From Hysterangium stoloniferum (Eukaryota > Basidiomycota > Agaricomycetes > Hysterangiales > Hysterangiaceae), in contig WHVD01000013.1 in assembly GCA_015178975.1 (NCBI GenBank), positions 868,001-932,000 on the forward strand: 64,000 nt of DNA. Direction: 5' to 3'. The position numbers were made by a program, and so were the translations under genes. The stretch's first letter is position 1. Each line of letters starts with the position of its first letter. A model generated the notes under the pieces. That model ran no database searches, was not told the origin of the DNA, and saw only the letters and a list, made by a program, of their open reading frames with translations. Positions 9,069 to 20,000 of this stretch are shown one piece after another.

Positions 9069-11332
9069 TCAGAGAGAAGATAATGGTCCAGGTTTGAGCG
9101 GGTAAGCTGTATGAAAGTCAGTAACAATTTCCGTGGCATTACCGAGTTCCGTGGCCAAAATCCATGAGGTTTCTTCATCAGTGCCCTCGTAACCCGCCCA
9201 CTTGACCAAGTAAAGCAGTTTACAAGTGCGTCGACGCTTGTCTATTTTTGAATCTAAAATCTGTGAGATTTCAAACTCGGGTTCTCCGTCAATGACGACA
9301 GGAGGAGGCGGAGATTGCACGCGATCTGGGATAGTGTTAGCAGTACAAGGTTCAAGCATAGAAACATGAAATACTGGGTGTACCGCACGCATGCTATCCG
9401 GAAGCCGTAGGGTCCAAGAAACTGAACCTACTTGTGCGATAATTTCAAATGGACCTAAATATTTTTCAGCAAGCTTCTTTGATGGACGGGTAGTCTGGAA
9501 GAATTGAGCTTTGACATAAACACGGTCGCCAATCTTGAAGTTTGGTGGCGGGATCCAGTGTTTGTCCGCTGAATGTTGGTATTGCTCTTGGGCGGACAAT
9601 ATTGCAGTCCGGAGTTCCTCGTGGAGCTCATGGAGGTCCGTGGTGAACTCTTGAGTACGAACAGAGGCGAGATTTCGTTCTGGATGTACTGTAATGTTTG
9701 GATTATATCCTTTATTTGCAAAGAACGGGGAAACACCAGTAGTGGCCGAGGGTGCATTGTTGTAAGCAAACTCTGCAAGTGGTAACAAGGTTTTCCAATT
9801 GTCCTGTTGATAGTTGCAATATACGCGGAGGTATTGTTCCAATGTCTGGTTGACATGTTCGGTTTGTCCGTCACCTTCCGGGTGATGTCCGGATGTGAAA
9901 TGTAATGTCATGTCCAAGGATTTTCCCAGGGATCTAAAGAAGTGAGACACGAACTCTGATCCTCTATCGGAAGTCACGTGGGATGGAACTCCGTGCTTGG
10001 AAAATACGTGGATAATGAAAAGTTCCACTAACTGCACGGACGTAATTGTATCATAGGTAGGGATGAATATACCTTGTTTTGAGAATCTGTCAACAACGAC
10101 TAGAATAGCAGAAAAACCTTCGGAATCCAATAGGTGTTCAATGAAATCCATAGATATAGAATTCCACGGGTGTTCCGGTACTGGGAGTTGTTTCAAAAGG
10201 CCGTATGGCTTGTGTCGCTGAGATTTCGAGCGGGGACAAGTAGTGCAAGATTTACAATAGTGCTTAACGAATCCACGGAGTCCGGGCCAAGTATATTCTC
10301 TTCTTATTAATGATAGAGTTTTGTTGTACCCAAAATGTGGATGATCATGTTTGTATTGAAGGATCCTGAGGCGGAGGCCGTCGGAGTCCGGTACATAGAT
10401 CCTATCGTCAAGTCTAATGAAACCATGTTGATCAAGAGACCACCGAGGTTGCTCGGGGTCCACGGGATTGTCCAGATGAGCTTTAGTAACTGGGTCTAGT
10501 GGAATTGCCGATAGAATATCTTGATGTAACTTCTCGATATCCATAATGATAATTCCACAGACAATGGGATTGACGAGGAAAGTTGCGCGGACCAATGCGG
10601 TAAGTTATTGATTCGTGAAAATAGGTTTCAGGTTGTGCGGATTTACCGTTGCATAGTCATTGCTCCCCTCTTTAGGATAGATGTCCCATCGTCTAGTTAA
10701 AGCGTCGGGTTTGCCGCCGAGACGGCTGGGTCGAAAGCGGATAATCATGTTGAAAGCGGAGAGATATTCAGACCAGCAGGCCTGCCAGCGGGTCAAGAGT
10801 TTTGTGGTAGAAAAGTATTCCAGGTTTTTGTGATCTGTTACAACGTCAATAGGAGCTCCTGAACCTTCCAAATAGTGTCGCCACGCTTTGAAAGCTGAAA
10901 AGATTGCCAGAAGTTCTTTATCATGAACGTCGTAGTTGAGCTCTGCTCCGGTAAAATTCCGGGACAGAAAAGCCACGGGGTGGACTTCTCCGTCGGAGTC
11001 CTGGATAGAGAGAATGGCTCCAAGTGCATAGTCGGAGGCGTCCGTTTCAACAATGAGCGGGAAGTCCGGTTTCCAATGCGACAGAATAGGAGCTGTAGAA
11101 AAAGAATTTTTTAAAAGATTGAAAGCTTTTTGACACTTATCATTAAAGTTCCACGGAGTACCCTTACGCGTAAGATGGGTAAGGGGTACCATGATGTCGG
11201 AATATCCACGGATAAAACGTCTGTAAAAATTGGCAAAGCCGAGGAAGGATTGTATATCTTTAACTTTTTGGGGTTCGGGCCAATCTTTGATGACTTGCAC
11301 TTTAGTTTCGTCCATGCGGAGTCCATCGGGTC
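9069..11332 (-). mobile_element. pol: Gypsy A pol, 3' portion: end of RT, RNase H, integrase, chromodomain
   Basis: Minus-strand frames encode, in order, the RT thumb and RNase H (about 10605-11332; includes TDASDYALGA), then an integrase with an HHCC zinc domain, the DDE core (D in SMDFIEHL, D in TSDRGSEF, E in GDGQTEHVNQ) and a C-terminal chromodomain (CKLLYLVKWAGYEGTDEETS). Chromodomains mark the chromovirus branch of Ty3/gypsy and are thought to guide integration to chromatin. The portion is broken. It begins exactly at an H1 repeat (11333). Confidence 0.9.
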
Positions 11333-11972
11333 TGTAAAGGGTATGCATATATGCATACCTGGACTAAGGAATAATAACTGGATTATAGTACTATAATATT
11401 TACCTTTTATTTTCTTTCTTTATATTCTTTCTATATTTCGAGCATACCTTGATTTGTAGTTTGAAGCTTTGTGTATACGTATGGGCGCCCTCGGCGCCAA
11501 ACGATAGACAACTTTTACCCTGCAGACACCACCTCGTAACGACTCAGACGTCGAATAGCGAGAGGTGTCAAGGGTAGTATCTCAGCTACCATAAGGGTAG
11601 CATTCTCTAGTCTACTAATAGCCTTTTGGACTCGAACCGCTAAGGTCGAGTTCCGCTTTCAAGACTTTGCGCTCGTCGACACTGTAGTCGACTCGCGCTA
11701 CTATTACTCTATCCTAGATACTCAGTCTTTAGCTGAGTATCTTACTTATTTCTAGCTACTGGTTGTACCGTAAAAGGTCAACTCATTATCTTACTGTTCT
11801 AAGCCGTCACGAGCAACTATACAGTTGCTCTTGAGGCGTGCAGTGTGTTCTTATACTAGTACTAACAGTCTAGTAATCTATAGTATTGTACTAACGGTCA
11901 ATACTCTCTAATAGTAGTTGAATAAACACTATTCTTCGTATATTGAGCAGTCAGAATCCACCACTCTTCACA
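11333..11972 (-). mobile_element. H1 solo terminal repeat, reverse (640 bp), at the pol breakpoint
   Basis: Starts TGTAAAGGGTATGC and ends CCACTCTTCACA. Its left flank GGGTC (11328-11332) is the reverse complement of the left flank GACCC of the forward H1 copy at 13063. Its right flank is GGTGG. Together these indicate that the two H1 copies bound an inverted segment. Confidence 0.9.
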
Positions 11973-13062
11973 GGTGGTCCTAGGACATAACTGGCTTACC
12001 CGCTACAATCCGTTGATTGACTGGATAGCTAACAGTATAACATTCCGGACTCCCGCGGCGACCGAGGAAACTGCGCCTGTCTCAGCCTCCACGGCACCCA
12101 TGGCCTTCCTGGCACCTGCAGTCTCGAGGACTCCTGTGATCCCTACGGCACCTATAGCTTCCCCGGAACCCACGGCACCTCCGTCCATTTCTCTGATTAA
12201 TGCTGCAGCTTTTATTAGGGCTTCAAAAATGGATGGGTCCCAGGCGTTCACTATCAACTTAAAAATTGATGAAGCAACTGGACATTTTTCAACCCCGGTA
12301 TCTGAATCTGAGCAAGCCGCTGACCTAGAAGGTGTCCCGGAGAAATATCATGACTTCGTGGATGTTTTTAGCAAGCAAAAAGCTGACCGGCTTCCGGCTC
12401 ATAGAGAATACGACTTAAAAATCGATCTTGAAGATGGCGCCCAGCCACCCCTAGGACATATTTACCTGCTCTCGTCCATGGAACTATCCGCAATCCGTGA
12501 TTTCCTGGATGAACATTTGTCCATAGGTTTTATTCGACCCTCAAAGTCTCCTTTTGGAGCACCTGTTTTGTTTGTCAGAAAAAAGGATGGATCCCTTCGA
12601 CTATGTGTTGATTTTAGAGGACTCAATGCTGTCACCAAAAAGGACAAATATCCACTCCCACTTATATCTGACCTGCTCGATGCTCCGCGGAATGCCCGGA
12701 TTTACACCAAAATAGATCTCAAGCACGCCTATCATTTGGTCTGGATTGCCGCGGGCGACGAATGGAAAACCACTTTTAGAACCCGCTATGGGGCCTTCGA
12801 GTGGTTGGTCATCCCTTTTGGACTCACTAATGCCCCGTCTGTTTTTCAGCGTTTTATCAACGACATTTTCTCCGACATGCTCGATGTATGCGTCATTGTT
12901 TACTTGGACGACATTCTTATCTACTCCGAGAATCCCGCGGAACATGACAAACAAGTCCGTGAAGTTCTCCGGAGGCTCAGACAACATGGTTTATTCGCAA
13001 ATGGTAAAAAATGTACTTTTGACACGGACTCCGTGGAATACCTAGGTTTCATGATGGGACCC
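11973..13062 (+). mobile_element. pol: Gypsy pol, protease end to RT palm, in opposite orientation
   Basis: A plus-strand frame running from the end of the protease (LGHNWLTRYNPLIDW) through a proline-rich linker to the RT fingers and palm, with the catalytic YLDDILIYSE. It stops at the H1 repeat at 13063. It belongs with the minus-strand pol piece by family and by the matching target-site pentamers, but now lies on the other strand. A fossil fragment. Confidence 0.88.
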
Positions 13063-13702
13063 TGTGAAGAGTGGTGGATTCTGACTGCTCAATATACGAA
13101 GAATAGTGTTTATTCAACTACTATTAGAGAGTATTGACTGTCAGTACAATACTATAGATTACTAGACTGTTAGTACTAGTATAAGAACACACTGCATGCC
13201 TCAAGAGTAACTGTATAGTTGCTCGTGACAGCTTAGAACAGTAAGATAATGAGTTGACCTTTTACGGTACAACCAGTAGCTAGAAATAAGTAAGATACTC
13301 AGCTAAAGACTGAGTATCTAGGATAGAGTAATAGTAGCGCGAGTCGACTACAGTGTCGACGAGTGCAAAGTCTTGAAAGCGGAACTCGACCTTAGCGGTT
13401 CGAGTCCAAAAGGCTATTAGTAGACTAGAGAATGCTACCCTTATGGTAGCTGAGATACTACCCTTGACACCTCTCGCTATTCGATGTCTGAGTCGTTACG
13501 AGGTGGTGTCTGCAGGGTAAAAGTTGTCTATCGTTTGGCGCCGAGGGCGCCCATACGTATACACAAAGCTTCAAACTACAAATCAAGGTATGCTCGAAAT
13601 ATAGAAAGAATATAAAGAAAGAAAATAAAAGGTAAATATTATAGTACTATAATCCAGTTATTATTCCTTAGTCCAGGTATGTATATATGCATACCCTTTA
13701 CA
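13063..13702 (+). mobile_element. H1 solo terminal repeat, forward (640 bp)
   Basis: Starts TGTGAAGAGTGGTGG and ends ACCCTTTACA. Left flank GACCC, right flank GGCCT: no ordinary duplication of its own, as expected if it took part in recombination with the 11333-11972 copy. Confidence 0.9.
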
Positions 13703-14856
13703 GGCCTTAAGGGGAGGGTACTGTCAGGAACCGGAAAACCCGCCGGCCTCCGGGCCCCCGGACCCCATCCTACATGCTCCCGACCCTCTATATTGTATAG
13801 TAACAACCGGAGTTCCCACGGGAGCCCGCATGTCAACTTGTTTATGCCTGACTCTCTGTACGTACCCCACCTGTCTGCACCTAACCCTCCATGTCTCATA
13901 CACCAGTCCTCGGACTCCTCCGGACTCCGGACTCCACTCTATGTACACCCGACACTCTGTGTCTTATGTACCAGTCACCGGACTCTGACTGGACTCCTGG
14001 AACCCCTCTAACAGAGCATAGAACCCCACTCCTGTTATCTGTCTCTGCGTCTCACACACCAGTCATTGGAAAACCCACCGGACCTCCTGCACATCAAGCC
14101 TGTCTATACCCGACACTATCTTGTGCACCAAGTCACCGGACTCCGACCGGACTTCCGGAACCCCTCTAACTGAGCCCCGCTCCAGTTATGGTTAAATGAT
14201 CTGTCATGATTCGTTCTCCGCTTCCGTTCCGTTCCGTCCCTAATTCCCAGTTTAGTATTTACCTGTTTCGTTTTATGTTTAATAGTTCTGCCTCTCATTA
14301 ATACCGGATTTGGTATTATTACATTTCACAGTCTATATAAGTCTGCTATGTTCATGTACTTAGAATCCAGTTTCAATCTCGAACTAGTTTTCCCCCGAAC
14401 AAGTTTGATCCTTGAACAGTCTCTAGTCCTCTTGTCTGTCTGCACACTCGATTCCCGGAACTCCCACGGGAACTCCGGAATCTATATCTTTCTGTATACA
14501 TTCTGTCAGCTCGAAATATGGACACCTGAATGAGTGTACGAGGGCGCAGCCTATAAGCTGAAGCCAAGTCCATCTCAGTCGTATCACCAGACTTTCTGGT
14601 AATTATTCTGATATCACCGTTCCTTGTACTAATAATCCCCGGAACTTTCCCGGGACCTATTGCCCGGGGACTCCGTGGGACTATTTCCCGGAAGCAGACT
14701 TTCTGGTAATTATTCTGATATCACCGTTCCTTGTACTAATAATCCCCGGAACTTTCCCGGGACCTATTGCCCGGGGACTCCGTGGGACTATTTCCCGGAA
14801 GCAAGTGTGTTCGGAATAGTTACCGGAAACCTCCGCGGGACTAAGTCAGAAAATAC
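13703..14856 (+). mobile_element. Gypsy LTR fragment of group G2 with polypurine tract
   Basis: A purine tract AAGGGGAGGGTA (13709-13720) precedes TGTCAGGAACCGG at 13722, the layout of the 3' end of a plus-oriented gypsy element. The LTR has a TATATAAG box near 14334 and the shared motif AAGCTGAAGCCAAGTCC near 14560. Its right edge is unclear and it runs into the 5' LTR of element A. Related G2 copies lie at 47570-48415 (forward) and 61336-62284 (reverse). Confidence 0.7.
14588..14801. repeat. Perfect-looking 107-bp tandem duplication
   Basis: Two adjacent 107-bp units, each beginning CAGACTTTCTGG and ending CCCGGAAGCA. Other G2 copies have a single unit, so the duplication is local and recent. 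Confidence 0.88.
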
Positions 14857-15694
14857 TGTTAGGATACACACACAGGCCGGGTTTCCGGAGAAACCCGCGG
14901 GATATCCGGTAGGACTTGGCTTCAGCTTATAGGCTGCGCCCTCGCTAGATCGTGTTGTCCAATTTCAAACGGACGGACGGGGATCCCGGGGGGTCCGGGC
15001 GGGGTTCGTGAGTCGTAGGTCGTAAGTCGGGTCGTGGGTCATAAGTCGGAGGTCGTGGGTCGTGAGTCGAGTTGGTTGAGAGAGATAGATGCGCCGGAGC
15101 CCGTGGGCTCCGACTAGTGCGAGCGATGTGAATCGAGTAAGGTTTTAGAGCGGAAAATATTATTAGATTACTGGGGGGAATCTAAGCTAATTTTCTGACT
15201 GGATTGTATGTACAACATCTGCCAGTTTATATAGACTATGGAGTGAATGACATACCAAATCCAGTAATGGCGAAACGAAACTAACAAAACATGAAACGGG
15301 AATAGTAAACACCAAATTGGTGTTAGGAACGGAACGGAACGGAGCGGAGTCCGAATCGTGACAAAGCATAACCCATAACGGGAAACGGAGTGGGAGTGGA
15401 GTCCTAAATCGTGACAGGTCATTTGACTAAAACGGGAACAGGGCTCGATTAGAGTGGTAACGGGATTCTAAGCGGGGACCGGTGACTGATGCGTGGGACG
15501 AAGACGGACATAGACAGAGACGGAGTCCGGGGGAAGTCCGGTGACTGATATGTGTCGTAATGAGGTCGAACATAACGAGTCTTGACATAACGGAGTCCGG
15601 GCGGGAAATCCTATAAACAGACGATTGGTGCTTGTAGCACGTGGGGGCGTACGGGTTAGTGCCCGGAGTCCGGCGGGATTGTCCGGTCGTAACA
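14857..15694 (-). repeat. 5' LTR of gypsy element A (838 bp)
   Basis: Partner of 5548-6385 with the same length. The minus-strand promoter-like TATATAAA lies near 15230. Flanked on the right by the GAATC duplication. Confidence 0.92.
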
Positions 15695-16032
15695 GAATCG
15701 CACTTAACAGTCGATTCTACTTATTCGTTCTAGCTATCTACCTTACTTTAGATAGCTACTTCTCTCTACCGTATTGAACTAAGTAGTCAATACATGTTCA
15801 GTCTGTATTAGACTTAAACAGTCAATACATCGTGGTATCGTACCTAAACGGTCGATATTCTTCGTATATACATAGAACGGTTAGAACTTCTACCACTCTT
15901 CACAATAAGCTTGTGGAGGATAAACTATGAGTCAGATGACAAAAGACTGTACAAACAAGGAAAGTTGTGATAGGTGACGTTTCTGACACTTGCTAAATAA
16001 TACCCAAAATGGAGTATTTCTAAGCTCCAAGG

Positions 16033-16793
16033 ATAGCTGTTATTGCTGTTTGCATAATTCATGGCAGAGTCCAAAACCTTCATTTTTTGCCACCATTTTG
16101 AAGTAAGAAGTTGTAAAGGGCATATCTCCTCAAATACTGTGATTTAAATCAAGTGTATTATATGAAATTTGATCTAATGTATTTTCTCTTATTTCCTATG
16201 GTGCTGGATTGTCACAAAAAGTATGTGCTGCTGGTGCTGCCGGTATGATTGCCTCACATAAGTTAGTCAATTTTCCAAGAAATCTAGCAGTTTAAGTAAA
16301 TAGTGACCTTTTCATTCCCAATTATAACACTATATTGAGACTCTTTACGGTTGGAATAAGTAATCTGTGTGCTCAATGTCATGTAAAAATGGTTTTGCTT
16401 TAAATGTAGAGTGCCTATCCCAAAAAGAAATTGCTTTAGAGGCTAAAACACAAATATCTATAGCAAATCCCTCCATGAGAATCTTTATATATATAATGAA
16501 ATCACTCTGGTATATTCTCACAAAAAATTGACCATTAAATACCATATAAAAGGAGTCTTATAACACTTACTCATTAAGTTGTAATGCATTTTATCTGTTG
16601 AGATAGTGGAAATTTTGGCTCCATAGTTTTCAAGAAAGACAAAAATACATCAATTTTTATATACAACACTTGACCTGAATCACAATATTTGAGGAGATAT
16701 ACCCTTTACAACTTCTCACTTCAAAATGGCGGCAAAAAATGAAGGTTTTGGACTCCGCCATGAATTATGCAAACAGCAATAATAACGCTATTG
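16033..16793. mobile_element. Non-coding element with about 150-bp terminal inverted repeats
   Basis: The arm at about 16033-16190 (with TTGCTGTTTGCATAATTCAT) reappears inverted at about 16630-16793. Arms match closely over some 120 bp and then decay. The AT-rich centre has no convincing ORF. The size and layout fit a MITE or foldback element. The exact ends and target duplication could not be fixed. Confidence 0.72.
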
Positions 16794-17033
16794 AAACAAA
16801 GAAGTGGGACTTTGGTCATTGCTTTCCACATCGCGAACCGTGCACACTTAATATCTTGGTGGGAGGTTCTGAACGAGCAGTCACTGCATTTGATAAGAAT
16901 GCTTCTACATCTATCTTCTCAATTCGACGGGGCAACGAGGATCAACATCCTGGTGCTTCGCGTACTGGCACAGGAAGGCGTGGCCAATACATCAGTTAGC
17001 GCGGTGCTGAGACCTTTGGATGCAGAGCTGTAG
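16794..17033 (+). pseudogene. Unrecognised 3' gene fragment
   Basis: About 75 codons free of stops, ending ...AQEGVANTSVSAVLRPLDAEL. The frame starts inside the neighbouring inverted-repeat element, so any true 5' part was displaced or lost. The composition is protein-like (amphipathic, many Leu and Val), but I do not recognise the family. It could be the last exon of a disrupted host gene or chance. Confidence 0.25.
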
Positions 17034-17665
17034 GATAGATCAAGAGGATGAATTTCTAGAAGCCCTTTGATTTTTGGGAGCGGGTTGAATCGATGGTGGA
17101 AGTCGGGTAGGGCCGACTCCAGTTTGTTACTGAGACCTCGCTGCGCCCTTCAAAGAGACACAGTCCCTCAAGAAGCTCCGTCTTGTGATTTGTTGTCACC
17201 TGGACCTGGGGAGATGTATCTGTGAGAGTTGGCGCCTATGTGGAGGCATATATCACGTGCTACCTTGTATCCAGCGGTTGAGGCGCTCAGATCATTCATA
17301 TTTCCATTGGTTACAACCGAACACTCTCAGCCACGTGATAATATGCTAGAAATAAAGTATATTGCACAATATATGCTCCTATGGCGTTTTAACTGAGGTT
17401 CTTCACACAAATTACAATCAGTGTCGTCACTTCCAAGCGTTACCATGACTTTAGGCCGGATGTTACTTTACTAAGCGCTCGTGCACGTGTGACATTTACG
17501 ACATGATACGTAGGATACAGTATCTAAACCTTCCCCTCTTCTCTCACCATCAACCTCCTTTGACAAGGTTGCACACTTGTTTAAAATTTCCTGTCTTCAT
17601 TCTTTTATTCCTCCTCTTGCCTCTAGTGACCAGACAACAATTTCTTTATTCTTACACACTCAAGC
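17034..17665. other. Intergenic region upstream of the G-alpha gene
   Basis: No gene, RNA or repeat recognised. CT-rich stretches at about 17520-17640 precede the G-alpha start codon, as is common in fungal promoters. Two CACGTG hexamers occur (near 17255 and 17332). Confidence 0.4.
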
Positions 17666-19463
17666 ATGGGTGCTTGCCTATCATCACCAGATGGCGACCC
17701 AGAACAGATTAAACAGAACAAATTAGTGGAAAAGGATTTGAAAGAGGTCTGTCGTTTGTGGCCACACCCTAATCCGCCATATTGTTAATTCTTTTCTTTG
17801 TATTCTAAAGACTAGAGCCAAGTTAGAACAGCAGGTCAAGGTGCTTCTTTTGGGCTCTGGTGACTCGGGAAAGTCGACGATTCTCAAGGTATGTTTAATC
17901 CCCCTCCTTCCAAACAGGCCACCGTCATACATGTCTTAGCAAATGCGTCTCATCCACAAAGTCCCTTTTACATCCCAAGAAGTCGAATTCTATCGACAGC
18001 TTGTCTTCAACAATATCACATATGGACTAAAGGTTGTCTTAGAAGCACTCGAAGATGTCTTCGAAATCAAGTTAGAGGATGAGAACTGGGTATATTCCTC
18101 CTCAGTTTTGGTGTCCTAGTGTCTTATGTGTACCACACAGACTTACGCTGATATGGTGCAGGATGCACCAGACTTACGAGACGGGGAACCATTTCCTATG
18201 GAATATATGCAGCCACTTCAGGCGCTTTGGAATGATTCGAGTGTGAAGGCGGCGATTGCACGCGGAAACGAAGCCGCTCTCCCCGAGAAGTCAGTCGTGT
18301 GCCGCTAATTACACTGATCGATTCTGATTCCCCGCTCCCCAGCTTGACTTAGTACGCACGGCACAGGAATAGCGGTATACTCGCTGATGACTTCGTGTGC
18401 GAAGTTTCTTTTCAGATTTATCCCGGCTGTTCGACCCTGAATTTAAACCGACAAACCAGGTTGGCAAAATGTCTCGTGCATATGTAACTGATACAACTAA
18501 TACTTGATTTCCTCAAAAGGATATTATTCGATCACGGGCCCGAACAACTGGCATCACAGAGACAATATTCAAACTAAGAACTCATAACATGCATATGCTC
18601 GACGTCGGTGGTCAGAAGTCCGAGCGTCGCAAGTGGATCCACTGCTTCCAAGACGTGACAACTATTCTTTTCCTCGTATCATTAAGTGGATATGACCAGT
18701 GCTTGGTGGAGGATAAAGATGCCGTATGTGTTTAGTTCTTCAGCCAATGCCATAATGTCATTTATGAACCCGTAATTTAGAATCAAATGCAAGACGCAAT
18801 GACAATTTGGGACTCAATTTGCCATTCTCAATGGTTCAAAAACACTTCAATTGTACGCTCTTTTGTCTGACAATGGTAGTGATTCAAAAATAAATTTTAT
18901 TATCAGATATTGTTTTTAAACAAGGATGATCTCTTTTCAGACAAGATTTTCCATTCCAATATCAAGGATACGTTCCCCGTATGTGTCTCTTTTCATCATA
19001 TCTGAAGCGTCGTCATCTGTTGACAACATACAAATCTGCAAGGATTACGAAGGGCCTGCCGGTGATGCAGCTGCTGGCCGCGAGTACTTTAAAAAACGGT
19101 TTACACGACTAAGTACAAAAGCTAATCGCACTAACGAGCGTGAAATCTACACTCAGTAGGTCTTTCTCTCTTATTACACACCCTCTAATCGATTGGCAGT
19201 TTTACAAATGCTACCGATACGGCTTTGTTGAAGGTGGTTATGGCTGCAGTCGAAGGCAAGTGATTATTTCTCCTTGAATGTGTGCATAAGGAACCTGATA
19301 TTCTTTCCCCTTGTGATAGAGTAAGTCATTTACATTCATTTTATTCACCTGTCCTCACACATCATTCGACCCCTCCCCCTCGCCTATGACTTCCCGTCTT
19401 CCTTTCGTTCTTCCCTTCAGCATCACTCTTCGAAGCAATTTGCAGCATGCCGCATTGATCTGA
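17666..19463 (+). CDS. Heterotrimeric G-protein alpha subunit (about 362 aa, 12 exons plus a probable 1-nt microexon)
   Basis: A membrane-tethered GTPase that relays receptor signals, in fungi for mating or nutrient sensing. It starts MGACLSS: Gly2 and Cys4 are the usual myristoylation and palmitoylation sites. Visible motifs are the P-loop GSGDSGKST, switch I RARTTGIT with the catalytic Arg, [16 protein letters not shown] with the catalytic Gln, NKDD, TNATDT, and a C-terminal helix ending [11 protein letters not shown]. Exons by splice signals: 17666-17746, 17811-17888, 17940-18089, 18141-18293, 18353-18374, 18416-18459, 18520-18723, 18781-18852, 18907-18978, 19043-19155, 19200-19255, 19320 (1 nt), 19421-19463. 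The P-loop reads GSGDSGKS rather than the commoner GAGESGKS. Intron 19256-19319 is GC-AG. An alternative last intron (19260-19420) also stays in frame but adds one residue and loses the conserved Asp. The class within the G-alpha family is not assigned. Confidence 0.92.
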
Positions 19464-20000
19464 CTTTATCCTTTGTTGATTTTTATGGAACCTGATTCGC
19501 TTGCGGCCATTGCTTATCCGTTGTGTACACCTATCACATTCCATCGTCATCTCTGTTTGTAGCACGATCATTTCAAACAATGTAGGTACTCTGACCAGTT
19601 TACCCCAAGGTTACTATTGCTGATAGGACGCCACTTGTCAGATCCGCAAGATCATGTTATAATGGTCTGTGAACCGATAGTCAGACCCCCAACTGACTGT
19701 CCTAGTGAACATATTGGAACATATTGAGGCCATAATCCGTGTACCGAAATGCACAATGGTATACATTTTGACCAAATATGCGAGGACTTTTTTTTGCCGA
19801 TTTAACCTTAATTTTCGTTTTACCCTTTTTCTATCTAAATATTCAACCAACCATGTACGCTATGTATCAATGCTTCATTTTGGATTACTTAATATACAAG
19901 GGATGATTCTACACACACCCGGTTTTACATAAAGTTCATATTTAGTAGATGATTTTGTGAAGGAATTGTGCCGTAAAGTGAAACTAATACTTAAAGAGAA
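19464..20000. other. Intergenic region between convergent genes
   Basis: Lies between the stop of the G-alpha gene and the stop of Rtf2. AT-rich, with no ORF, repeat or RNA recognised; it probably holds both 3' UTRs. Confidence 0.5.

Larger units (their letters stand above)
5548..15694 (-). mobile_element. Ty3/gypsy chromovirus-type element A, broken, with nested repeats
   Basis: Terminal 838-bp LTRs (5548-6385 and 14857-15694) and a perfect GAATC duplication (5543-5547 and 15695-15699) define the insertion. The orientation is minus, from the TATA box in the LTRs and from the pol strand. Parts seen are protease-end/RT, RNase H, integrase and a chromodomain, plus an antisense ORF between pol and the 3' LTR. 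Gag was not found. It is clearly broken: four H1 repeats, a piece of another gypsy LTR and an inverted pol segment interrupt it. The LTRs differ at roughly 20 sites by eye (about 97-98 per cent identity), mostly transitions, which suggests a fairly recent insertion followed by C-to-T decay. Confidence 0.88.
5341..15904 (-). mobile_element. Outermost H2 repeat, reverse, split by the gypsy element
   Basis: Pieces 5341-5547 and 15695-15904 are continuous H2 sequence in reverse orientation, ending TACCACTCTTCACA at 15904. The left end is outside the window. The gypsy element sits between them with GAATC duplicated on both sides. This repeat marks the edge of the nest; gene-bearing sequence starts at 15905. 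Confidence 0.8.

Noticed and set aside
13722-14856. A complete third gypsy element
   Set aside because: Only a purine tract and one LTR-like stretch are visible, the right boundary is not defined and no target duplication was found.
19260-19420. Single 161-nt final intron in G-alpha
   Set aside because: Not excluded, but less favoured: a weak donor, intron much longer than its neighbours, and the product is one residue too long and lacks the conserved Asp.
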